In this document: piece after piece, positions 1-5,766 of the stretch | Position numbering within the stretch: position 1 is the stretch's first letter | How the letters are laid out: every line of letters starts with the position of its first letter | NCBI GenBank assembly: GCA_937968015.1 | Contig: CALBSO010000108.1 | Location: 1 to 7,904, forward strand | Length of the DNA stretch: 7,904 bases | DNA from: an uncultured Thermomicrobia bacterium | GTDB taxonomy: Bacteria > Chloroflexota > Chloroflexia > Thermomicrobiales > JALYUS01 | Reading direction: 5' to 3' | Notes under the pieces: model-generated | Databases searched by the model: none | What the model was told of the DNA's origin: nothing | The model's input: only the letters and a program-made list of their open reading frames with translations | Translations under genes and position numbers: made by a program

Positions 1-179
1 GTCAGTGTTGCGTCCGGCGTCAGGTCACGCATCAGCGCGACGCCGGGCGTTAACTTGCCGTTCGTGTCCACCGTGAACAGCGCTTGCTGCTCCGGTTGGG
101 GCGTCGTTGGGATGTCCGCGACAGATTGCCGACTTGTACCAAACTCCGTTCTCCGCCCTTGCTCCGGGTTGCTGCTCAT
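1..179 (-). CDS. Unrecognised protein, N-terminal part only
   Basis: This is the first 59 codons of a gene that runs off the left edge. The start is well supported: an ATG at 179 is preceded by AAGGAGGTGA with GGAGG seven bases upstream, a near-perfect Shine-Dalgarno, and a good promoter lies about 60 bases further up (237-266). The visible protein begins MSSNPEQGRRTEF, is polar and rich in Gln, Pro and Thr for about 30 residues, then becomes more ordered with ALFTVDTNGKLTPGVALM and RDLTPDATL just before the edge. There is no signal peptide or membrane segment. A polar tail followed by 'DLTPDATL' resembles what can precede the core-binding domain of tyrosine recombinases in this type of genome, but that is a guess from memory and no catalytic residue is visible. 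Treat the function as unknown. It is co-directional with the histidine kinase but has its own promoter after a 193-base gap. Confidence 0.72.
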   Translation of the reverse strand, partial: MSSNPEQGRRTEFGTSRQSVADIPTTPQPEQQALFTVDTNGKLTPGVALMRDLTPDATL

Positions 180-236
180 GGCGTCACCTCCTTACCTTCC
201 ACTTCGTACTGTCCGTACACGCGAACGCATGTCCGT

Positions 237-266
237 ATCATAGCATATCCCACAACATTCTGTCGA
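237..266 (-). promoter_or_regulatory. Sigma-70-type promoter for the left-edge gene
   Basis: On the minus strand TCGACA (261-266) is separated by 18 bases from TATGAT (237-242). The -10 box is preceded by TGC, giving an extended -10. Transcription would start near 230, leaving a leader of about 50 bases before the ATG at 179. The site lies in the non-coding gap 180-372. Confidence 0.6.
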
Positions 267-372
267 GTTGTTTGCATAAATTCATCCGGGAGGTCAATTG
301 TGCATCGCAAGGCTACCGCCACGATCCTGATCCGGCGCGCGGGCTTTCGGTTCTCAATCGCGAATACGGACG

Positions 373-1710
373 TTACTTCGCGTTCACCGGCGAGCGGTCC
401 GCATTATTGGTGAGCATGGGGAGGCGCGAGATGAGCCGGTGCGCGGAGCGAGGCAGCAGAACCGTCACCGTCGTGCCGACATCCACGAAACTGGCGATGC
501 CGACGCGGCCACCATGCGCCTCCGTGATCTGCTGGACGAGGCTGAGGCCGAGACCCGCGCCATGATGCTCGCTCGCGATGCCGCTCGCGCCGCGATAGAA
601 CCGCTCGAAGAGGTGCTCGATCTCTGCGGGCGCGATGCCGGGGCCTTCGTCGCGCACACGTATGGCGAGCCATTCTCGTTCGGGGCGCACGGTGATGGCG
701 ACCGGTGTCCCCGGCGGCGTATAATGGCAGGCATTCTCGACGAGATTGGCAATTAACCGTTGCAAGAGCCGCGTATCGCCTTCGATGACCGCGTCGCCGT
801 CCACGTCTGTGCGAATCGGATGGTTGGGAAAGGTGATCGCCGCATCTTCCGCGATAGCCGTCGCGATAGTACCCACGTTGACCTGGCTCTGGATAATCGG
901 CTGGCGGCCCGCGTCAATCCGCGCGAGCGTCAGCAGATCGGCGATCATTGTACTCGTCTGCACGACGGAGGCGCCGATCTCTTCGAGCGCGACACGGTAC
1001 TCGCTCGCGCTCCGCTCCCGCATCAAGGCAAGTTCGGTCGTCGCCTGAATCACGGCGAGCGGCGTGCGCAATTCGTGGGCAGCGTTGGCGACGAATGCCT
1101 GCTGCTGAGCGAGCGAGCGCCGCACCGGCACCATTACCTGTCGCACGAGGAAGAGCCCACCGATGACAGAAAAGAGGATGACGCCACCACCGATGAGTGC
1201 CATGATCAGCCGGAGTTTGTTGAGGAGGTCATGGAGCGGCGCGTTCGGTCGCCCCGTCTGCACGATGACGGCGATGTGCGCGCTGTCCGGCTCGCCGATC
1301 CAGACGGGTTCCGTGAAGACGCGCGTGTCATTGCCCGGTGATGAGAGTGTGCGGGTGTCGGTCGCGCCATCCTCCGCGACTTTGAGGGGAAGCAGGGCGG
1401 GCAGGTTCGGCACGCGCTGTGGATTGGGGGCGAAGAGTTCTGTGCCGTTCGGCGTGAAGAGGTACACATCAATCCCCGCGGTGTTCAAGTCCCGCGCGAA
1501 CGCGAGCGCATAGGTGTCTATGCTGCCATCCGGCTTGAGGACAACATTAGCGACATCGTCCGCACGCTGCGCCAGCGAGTCGTCGAAGTTTTCGCGCGTC
1601 CGGCGCGCCTCCACGCCATAGGTCAGGAAACAGGCGATGATCCCCGCGACGGCAAGGACGCCGACGATCCAGCCGGTCAGGATGCCGCGATTCCGCTGTA
1701 AGGCCAGCAT
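373..1710 (-). CDS. Membrane sensor histidine kinase
   Basis: A 445-aa sensor kinase of a two-component system: it autophosphorylates on histidine and passes the phosphate to a response regulator. A first membrane helix (about 10-32) and a second (about 166-189) enclose a sensor domain of roughly 130 residues outside the membrane, which includes GIDVYLFTPNGTELFAP (79-95); a PAS/Cache-like fold is possible but unproven. The dimerisation and phosphoacceptor helix has AHELRTP with His212. The ATPase domain shows an N box (NLVENA, 322-327), G1 (DEGPG, 354-358), F box (LFERFY, 367-372) and G2 (GAGLGLSL, 384-391). Only about 22 residues separate the second helix from His212, so there is no full HAMP domain. 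The ATG at 1710 has AAGGAG eight bases upstream. No response regulator is encoded in the window, so the partner and signal are unknown. The upstream MFS gene is 159 bases away and this gene appears to have its own promoter. Confidence 0.95.
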   Translation of the reverse strand: MLALQRNRGILTGWIVGVLAVAGIIACFLTYGVEARRTRENFDDSLAQRADDVANVVLKPDGSIDTYALAFARDLNTAGIDVYLFTPNGTELFAPNPQRVPNLPALLPLKVAEDGATDTRTLSSPGNDTRVFTEPVWIGEPDSAHIAVIVQTGRPNAPLHDLLNKLRLIMALIGGGVILFSVIGGLFLVRQVMVPVRRSLAQQQAFVANAAHELRTPLAVIQATTELALMRERSASEYRVALEEIGASVVQTSTMIADLLTLARIDAGRQPIIQSQVNVGTIATAIAEDAAITFPNHPIRTDVDGDAVIEGDTRLLQRLIANLVENACHYTPPGTPVAITVRPEREWLAIRVRDEGPGIAPAEIEHLFERFYRGASGIASEHHGAGLGLSLVQQITEAHGGRVGIASFVDVGTTVTVLLPRSAHRLISRLPMLTNNADRSPVNAK

Positions 1711-1749
1711 GGAGCGAACTCCTTGCGTACCGCGCTACTACCCCGGTTC

Positions 1750-1758
1750 AGGATAGCA
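1750..1758 (-). promoter_or_regulatory. Possible extended -10 promoter for the histidine kinase
   Basis: The minus strand reads TGCTATCCT (TGC at 1756-1758, TATCCT at 1750-1755). No good -35 hexamer lies at the right distance, so this would depend on the extended -10. The start near 1743 would leave a leader of about 33 bases. It sits in the 159-base gap between the MFS stop and the kinase start, where I see no clear terminator; a TCCGC/GCGGA pair just after the MFS stop has a loop of about 19 bases and no T-run. Confidence 0.35.
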
Positions 1759-1869
1759 CAGCCCGTCGACTCAATCGCGCCGCACATGGACGCCACGATT
1801 CCGAACGACGATGAAAGGGCAATCGCGAGAACCTCTTCATCCGCCAATAACGAAACCATATATGCGGAA

Positions 1870-3147
1870 TCAGGACGCGGTTCGGACCGCCGGTACCCAC
1901 ATGCTGATGAGCATGAGCGACCCAAGGCAGCCGATGCCGCCGAAGACGAGCGTTTCGGGTACGCCGATGAAGTTGGCAATCGTGCCGAGGACCATCGAAC
2001 CGAGGGGCATCATACCCATCGCGATCATCGTGTACATGGACATGATCCGGCCACGAAAATCGGCGGGGACGTTCAGTTGGATCAGCATGTTCGTCGTGGA
2101 CATACTCATCGTCGCCGCGCCGCCGACAATGACGAGTAGCCCCAGCGAGAGCGGGAACGACCGCGAGGACGCGAAGCCGATCAGCGACGCGCCGAACGCC
2201 CCAATCGAGATCGTGAGCAACAGCCCGCGGTGCGAGAAGTTGCTCAGGGAGGCGATGGCGAGCGCGCCGATCAGCGCGCCGATGCTGGAAAAGGCCATCA
2301 ACATGCCAAGCCCGGTCGCGCCGACATGGAGGACATCCCGCTGCACCGCCGGCATCAGTTGCGTGTACGGTCGGCCAAGCAGGCCGACGAGGCCGATGAG
2401 AATGAGCAGCGCGGCGACGGTCCGGTTGCTGCGCACGTATCCGAATCCTTCGCGCAGATTTTCGAGCATCGTCTGTTTGCGCACCGTCCGATTCGGTACG
2501 GAGGACATCAACCAGAGCGCGATAATGACGGCGAGGAAGGAGACGGCGTTGATGTAGAAGCAGGCGGCGATGCCGATGAAACCGAGCGCAAGGCCGGCGA
2601 GCGATGGGCCGAGAATACCCGTGCCGTTGAATGCCGCCGATTGCAGGGCGACGGCATTGGCGATGTACTCCTTACCGACGATATCCGGCACGAGCGCTTG
2701 CCGCGTCGGGTTGTCGAAGGATGCGACTGCCGCCGACATGAACGAGAGGATCATAATCATCCAGACCGTGATAACGCCCGATGAGGTCAGGATGCCGAGG
2801 ATAAGGGCGAAGATACCCGCGAGCGACTGGGTGACGATCAGCAGTTTACGGCGATCCACGCGATCGGCGACGACGCCCGCGAAGAGCGAGAAGGCCAAAA
2901 CGGGCACGGCGCGGACGAAGCCGACGAGGCCGAGCGCGAATGGCGAGTGGGTCAGTTGGTAGACGAGATAGCCCTGCGCGACCATCTGCATCCACGTCCC
3001 GATGTTGGAGACGATCATCCCCCACCAGAGTAGCCGGTAATCGCGGATTCGCAGGGAGGCGAAGGTACCTTGGCGCGGCGGCGCGACAGCGGCCGCTCCC
3101 ACGGCCGTTCCGCTCACTGTCGCCGGTTGTGTGGATTTTCCGATCAT
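1870..3147 (-). CDS. MFS exporter, MFS_3/EntS-like
   Basis: A 425-aa major facilitator transporter, expected to have 12 membrane helices and to export small molecules by proton antiport. The best family match is the MFS_3 (enterobactin exporter EntS-like) group. Supporting marks are the N-terminal FASLRIRDYRLLWWG (29-43), motif A in the first cytoplasmic loop (GVVADRVDRR, 91-100), DNPTRQALVPDIVG (145-158) and the late loop PADFRGRIMSMY (361-372). The N-terminal 28 residues are a soluble Ala/Thr/Pro-rich tail. The ATG at 3147 has AGGGAG six bases upstream. It lies 128 bases after the marR stop on the same strand with no convincing promoter between, so the two are probably cotranscribed and the MarR protein probably controls this pump. 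The substrate cannot be read from sequence; drug, toxin or siderophore export are all compatible. Confidence 0.93.
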   Translation of the reverse strand: MIGKSTQPATVSGTAVGAAAVAPPRQGTFASLRIRDYRLLWWGMIVSNIGTWMQMVAQGYLVYQLTHSPFALGLVGFVRAVPVLAFSLFAGVVADRVDRRKLLIVTQSLAGIFALILGILTSSGVITVWMIMILSFMSAAVASFDNPTRQALVPDIVGKEYIANAVALQSAAFNGTGILGPSLAGLALGFIGIAACFYINAVSFLAVIIALWLMSSVPNRTVRKQTMLENLREGFGYVRSNRTVAALLILIGLVGLLGRPYTQLMPAVQRDVLHVGATGLGMLMAFSSIGALIGALAIASLSNFSHRGLLLTISIGAFGASLIGFASSRSFPLSLGLLVIVGGAATMSMSTTNMLIQLNVPADFRGRIMSMYTMIAMGMMPLGSMVLGTIANFIGVPETLVFGGIGCLGSLMLISMWVPAVRTAS

Positions 3148-3275
3148 CCTTCGCTCCCTATGCCGGTTTCCTTGCTTCGCTTTGTGCCGTAATGGTCGCG
3201 GCCGCGCGGGAAGTCCCCGCCGTACGAAAGTGGATCGAAAAGCGTCGGTACGGGAGCGGTGATCGTCGCCACAGG

Positions 3276-3812
3276 CTAGGGGTTTCCTTTCGATTTCTCG
3301 CGCTCATCACGATTGGCGGCGTCCGCATCGAGCATCATCGCCACATCCTGGATCGCGGCGAGGAGCCGTTTTTTCTGCGTTGTGTTGAGATGGCCAATCA
3401 GCATGCGGAGGCGCGCGTGCATGATTGCCTGATAGCGGGAGAGAACGGCGTGCCCTTCATCGGTCATCACGATCCGCACCTGCCGCCGGTCCGCCGGGTC
3501 GGGATGACGGACGACGAGGCCGCGCTCCGCCAAACCATCAATCATGCTCGTCATCGTCGGTACCGCGACATTCATTCGGCGCGCGAGGTGCGTCGTGAGG
3601 GCGGCGCCGTCCGCGCCGAATGCCTGGAGGCAGCGCAACTGCGACATCGTCAGGCGCCCCGGTCCCTCGGCTTGCTCAATGGCCGAACGGAGCGACCGCT
3701 GATAGCGACTGATCGTCCGGTCCATCGCCGTGACGAGCGCGGTATCGAGTTCGGCGGGTACGGTTTGTCCGGTGGGGCAGGCGGTCGTCTCTGCTTCTGT
3801 CGCTCGCATCAT
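3276..3812 (-). CDS. MarR-family transcriptional regulator
   Basis: A 178-aa dimeric winged-helix DNA-binding protein, typically a repressor released by a small ligand or oxidant. With the start at 3812, the N-terminal helix is about 20-47, the winged helix-turn-helix runs from LTMSQLRCLQAF (54-65) through LTTHLARRMNVAVPTMTSMI (72-91, recognition helix), and the wing carries DPADRRQVRIVMT (105-117), the usual MarR signature. The last 16 residues are a charged tail. The frame stays open to an ATG at 3872, but the extra 20 residues look unlike protein and cover the probable promoter and operator, so I chose the ATG at 3812 (an adjacent ATG at 3809 is equally possible). The Shine-Dalgarno is weak (GTGAG). 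It sits directly upstream of the MFS exporter and probably regulates both itself and that gene. Cys12 and Cys61 exist, but redox sensing is not shown. Confidence 0.92.
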   Translation of the reverse strand: MMRATEAETTACPTGQTVPAELDTALVTAMDRTISRYQRSLRSAIEQAEGPGRLTMSQLRCLQAFGADGAALTTHLARRMNVAVPTMTSMIDGLAERGLVVRHPDPADRRQVRIVMTDEGHAVLSRYQAIMHARLRMLIGHLNTTQKKRLLAAIQDVAMMLDADAANRDEREKSKGNP

Positions 3813-3841
3813 GCGCTCACAATCGCTAGAGCATCGTACTG

Positions 3842-3854
3842 TTAGTGTTTCTAA
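3842..3854. promoter_or_regulatory. Operator-like inverted repeat upstream of marR
   Basis: TTAG-N5-CTAA forms an interrupted inverted repeat 30 bases upstream of the marR start. It would lie between the predicted -10 and the transcription start of marR. MarR proteins usually bind AT-rich palindromes of this kind within their own promoter, so it is a candidate autoregulatory site. The arms are only four bases, so chance is not excluded. Confidence 0.35.
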
Positions 3855-3882
3855 TCGTCGGGCGGTTGCCATAACTTGTCAA
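3854..3882 (-). promoter_or_regulatory. Probable marR-MFS promoter
   Basis: A perfect -35 TTGACA (3877-3882) is followed after 17 bases by a weak -10 GACGAT (3854-3859, three of six consensus bases). Transcription would start near 3847, giving a leader of about 35 bases to the ATG at 3812. The arrangement argues against the upstream ATG at 3872, which lies inside the spacer. Confidence 0.45.
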
Positions 3883-3945
3883 GGTCATTGCGATGGAAAA
3901 CGTTGTGCGAGCGCCTTCGGTCGCGCGTATCGTGGGCGGCGACGC

Positions 3946-3975
3946 TTGACGGTTGATCCGTGCGGTCGTTATTGT
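3946..3975 (+). promoter_or_regulatory. Sortase promoter
   Basis: TTGACG (3946-3951) and TATTGT (3970-3975) are separated by 18 bases, with a predicted start near 3982. The leader to the ATG at 4019 would be about 37 bases. It diverges from the marR promoter, and the two -35 boxes are about 63 bases apart. Confidence 0.5.
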
Positions 3976-3984
3976 ACGTACAAT
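3971..3984. promoter_or_regulatory. Perfect 14-bp palindrome over the sortase -10 and start site
   Basis: ATTGTACGTACAAT is identical to its reverse complement over all 14 bases. It overlaps the predicted -10 box and extends to the expected transcription start, where a bound repressor would block polymerase. TTGT-N4-ACAA resembles sites of several dimeric regulators (GntR-like spacing is similar but not identical), so the binding protein cannot be named. Confidence 0.45.
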
Positions 3985-4018
3985 CTGACATGGATCTTAT
4001 GGAAGCAAGGACGGGGAG

Positions 4019-5095
4019 ATGACCGACGATCCGGAAATGGCACTCGACGGGACGATTGAGAAAATAACGGAAATTGAACCGGCAGGTAACGCCTCCGGGC
4101 AGGCTGCCGATTCGATTGACGAGAAGATCACCGAGCACAATGTTGCGAAACCCGTTGAGGCGCAGACGGAGGGACCGACCACGGAAGGCGGCAATGCCGT
4201 ACCTCCCGCCGTCGCGACGACAGTCGCCGACGACGGTGACGAATTGCCCGTGCCCGCACGCCGGAGGATCAGCCAACTCGTCGGTACATTGCTCATCGCC
4301 GCGGGCATCCTGACGATCCTCCTGACAGTCGGCATCACCGCGTGGAACCGGCACCAGTACGACGCCGAGACGCAAGCCTTTCTCAGTCGGGTGACGACGC
4401 CGACCGTGCGTTCGACATCGGCGTCGCTCTCTCCGGCAACGCCCTTTCCATCCACCGTTTCTGGCGCGCTCGTGCCGGACAGCGCAACGACGCCGACCGC
4501 GAATGCCGGTACGCGGGCGGCGCAACCTGTCGCCACAACATCCGATGGCAGAGACCGGACGATCCTCGCGGCCGTACCAGCGCCGGTGGCGACTCCCGTA
4601 CCGACGTCCTCCGATGCCGCCTCACCGACGCCAAAACCGAAAATGCCTGGCCCGACCCATCTGACGATTCCGGCGATTAAGGTGAACTCCGAAGTGATTG
4701 ATGTCGGTGTCTCACCAATAGAGATTGAGGGCCAACAAGCATACATCTGGGATGTCGCTCCGTACGCTGTCGGCCATCACTTTTCCAGCGCGAACCCCGG
4801 CGAAGGCGAGAATGTCGTCCTCTCCGGGCACGACGACTGGCAGGGCGAGGTCTTCAAGAATCTCTATAAACTGAAGAAGGGCGACGAGGTGGATGTCCAG
4901 GCGGGCGACCGCCTGATTAAGTATCATGTGGACGAAATCCTGCTTCTACCCGAAGTCGGCCAGCCACTTGAGAAGCGTATCGAGAACGCCAAATTCATCG
5001 GTACGACCGGCGACGAACGCCTGACGCTCATAACCTGCTGGCCCTATGGTGTGGACGACCATCGTTTGGTCGTCATCGCGCGCCCGAATCAGTAA
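4019..5095 (+). CDS. Membrane-anchored sortase, class D/E-like
   Basis: A 358-aa cysteine transpeptidase expected to cut a C-terminal sorting signal of a secreted protein and join it to the cell envelope or another protein. Residues 1-83 are an acidic, low-complexity cytoplasmic region ending in RRR, followed by a membrane helix (about 86-108). A Thr/Ser/Pro/Ala-rich spacer (about 125-210) comes next, then the sortase domain (about 213-356). The domain starts LTIPAIKVNSEVIDVGV and holds the catalytic triad: His271 in VVLSGHDDW, Cys340 in TLITCWPYG and Arg349 in DHRLVV. The TLxTC and GH contexts fit classes D/E rather than A or B; the class call is tentative. The long acidic N-terminal region and long spacer make it larger than typical sortases of about 200-250 aa. 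The ATG at 4019 has AAGGA seven bases upstream. No sorting-signal substrate is visible here. Confidence 0.93.
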   Translation: MTDDPEMALDGTIEKITEIEPAGNASGQAADSIDEKITEHNVAKPVEAQTEGPTTEGGNAVPPAVATTVADDGDELPVPARRRISQLVGTLLIAAGILTILLTVGITAWNRHQYDAETQAFLSRVTTPTVRSTSASLSPATPFPSTVSGALVPDSATTPTANAGTRAAQPVATTSDGRDRTILAAVPAPVATPVPTSSDAASPTPKPKMPGPTHLTIPAIKVNSEVIDVGVSPIEIEGQQAYIWDVAPYAVGHHFSSANPGEGENVVLSGHDDWQGEVFKNLYKLKKGDEVDVQAGDRLIKYHVDEILLLPEVGQPLEKRIENAKFIGTTGDERLTLITCWPYGVDDHRLVVIARPNQ

Positions 5096-5097
5096 CC

Positions 5098-5113
5098 AGC
5101 CGGCAGTCAGTGG
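5098..5113 (+). repeat. Diverged copy of the CAGTCGGCAG-type intergenic motif
   Basis: AGCCGGCAGTCAGTGG begins three bases after the sortase stop. Its complement (CCACTG-A-CTGCCGGCT) resembles the stretch at 5737-5755 (CCACTG-CCAG-CTGCCGACT), so it appears to be a further, weaker member of the motif found around the 153-aa gene. Confidence 0.4.
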
Positions 5114-5125
5114 AAGATAGTCCGC

Positions 5126-5155
5126 AGCCACGACGTATACGACGCTGTGGCTTTG
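5126..5155 (+). terminator. Hairpin after sortase, possible weak terminator
   Basis: AGCCACG pairs with TGTGGCT (5126-5132 with 5146-5152, one G-T pair). After one A-C mismatch, CGT pairs with ACG around a five-base loop. The following tract is only TTGCTATACTT, so the T-run is poor. The hairpin sits 31 bases after the sortase stop and ends where the next gene's extended -10 begins, so termination would be inefficient. Confidence 0.4.
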
Positions 5156-5162
5156 CTATACT
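5154..5162 (+). promoter_or_regulatory. Extended -10 promoter for the 153-aa gene
   Basis: TGC-TATACT (5154-5162) matches the extended -10 consensus with five of six hexamer bases. There is no recognisable -35; that position falls in the preceding hairpin. The start near 5169 would give a leader of about 70 bases that carries one copy of the intergenic repeat. Confidence 0.5.
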
Positions 5163-5200
5163 TGGCGCGATATACGCACGAGGTTGGGCCAACGCGCCGG

Positions 5201-5219
5201 CCTTCTGCCGACTGATGAC
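5201..5219 (-). repeat. Copy A of a 19-nt inverted repeat pair
   Basis: The minus strand reads GTCATCAGTCGGCAGAAGG, matching the plus-strand sequence at 5709-5727 in 18 of 19 positions. It lies in the leader of the 153-aa gene, and its CTGCCGACT core (plus strand, 5205-5213) is followed by the TGGAGGC ribosome binding site at 5228-5234. Confidence 0.75.
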
Positions 5220-5239
5220 TCTCTACCTGGAGGCGAAGC

Positions 5240-5701
5240 ATGAGTAGCGACCCGACAGAACTGCGCGGCCGGACCCGCGTCTTCAACGAGGATCATTCGC
5301 TTGGCCGGACGCGGGCGGATCAACCTGGCAACGGCCCGGCGATCGGCACCCCGGTGAAGATGACGGGGGGCATCGCCAACGCGGTTGATCCGGCGACGGT
5401 TCAGCAGCCGGAGTCACTCGTCAACCCCCTCATGCTGATGGAGATGGGCAAGCGGATGTATAGCCGCTTCGTGAAGATGATCGGCGGCGAAGAGGCGGTC
5501 GCGTCCTTGCTGGAGCGGCAAATCGGTCTCCATATCTACCTCGATGCCGGAGGTGTACGCGTCCATTACCGTGGCCGCGTCTGGTGGGTGCCGGAATCGA
5601 ACGCGGAGCCCTTCGCGGCGATCGTCAAGCAGAGCACAACGCTCGACGACATCATGAACGCCATACCGCAAGTCGCCGCACCGCAGGTGCGGTACGGGTA
5701 A
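5240..5701 (+). CDS. Hypothetical protein, 153 aa
   Basis: I do not recognise this soluble protein. The start is firm: TGGAGG is six to seven bases before the ATG, and an extended -10 promoter lies upstream. Residues 1-58 are polar and probably disordered, with many Arg, Asp, Gly and Pro. Residues about 60-95 look helical (VNPLMLMEMGKRMYSRFVKM, then GGEEAVASLLERQ). They are followed by a likely beta pair, GLHIYLDAGGVRVHYRGRVW (96-115, ending WW at 115-116), and a further helix around 121-142. No signal peptide, membrane segment, metal-binding cluster or known catalytic motif is visible. It lies 144 bases after the sortase and 65 bases before melA, flanked on both sides by the same inverted repeat. 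Its composition and codon choice match its neighbours, so it looks like a real gene, but neither neighbour suggests a role. Confidence 0.82.
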   Translation: MSSDPTELRGRTRVFNEDHSLGRTRADQPGNGPAIGTPVKMTGGIANAVDPATVQQPESLVNPLMLMEMGKRMYSRFVKMIGGEEAVASLLERQIGLHIYLDAGGVRVHYRGRVWWVPESNAEPFAAIVKQSTTLDDIMNAIPQVAAPQVRYG

Positions 5702-5708
5702 GTCTGCG

Positions 5709-5727
5709 GTCAGCAGTCGGCAGAAGG
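5709..5727 (+). repeat. Copy B of a 19-nt inverted repeat pair
   Basis: GTCAGCAGTCGGCAGAAGG is the inverted partner of 5201-5219 (18 of 19). It begins seven bases after the 153-aa gene's stop codon. Its AGTCGGCAG (5715-5723) can also pair with CTGCCGACT at 5747-5755 to form a local hairpin ahead of melA. Confidence 0.75.
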
Positions 5728-5755
5728 GAACCCGAACCACTGCCAGCTGCCGACT
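5715..5755 (+). repeat. Nine-bp hairpin ahead of the melA ribosome binding site
   Basis: AGTCGGCAG (5715-5723) and CTGCCGACT (5747-5755) are perfect complements with a 23-base loop. A second CTGCC at 5740-5744 offers a competing, shorter pairing. The right arm ends two bases before TGGAGG (5757-5762), so the fold could influence melA translation. There is no T-run after it, so it is not an intrinsic terminator. Confidence 0.5.
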
Positions 5756-5766
5756 CTGGAGGCAAC

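Noticed and set aside
290..372. tRNA-like GGTTC stretch downstream of the histidine kinase
   Set aside because: GGTTCTCAATC lacks the T-loop consensus and flanking stems, and no acceptor or anticodon arm can be built.
439..1341. Several plus-strand frames opposite the histidine kinase
   Set aside because: They are Arg/Ala-rich shadows of a clear kinase gene with all its motifs on the minus strand, and none has a recognisable domain.
3198..3220. GCGGCCGC palindrome and GCGGG/CCCGC hairpin between marR and the MFS gene
   Set aside because: Both are GC-only, short, and lack a T-run, so they are expected in GC-rich DNA and are not supported as a terminator or attenuator.
3813..3872. Upstream ATG adding 20 residues to the MarR protein
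   Set aside because: The extra residues cover the probable promoter spacer, -10 and operator, and do not resemble a MarR N-terminus.
5584..5766. Upstream extension of the melA frame by 61 codons
   Set aside because: It overlaps the end of the 153-aa gene, its sequence is not GH4-like, and the GTG at 5767 has a proper Shine-Dalgarno and begins exactly at the first beta strand.
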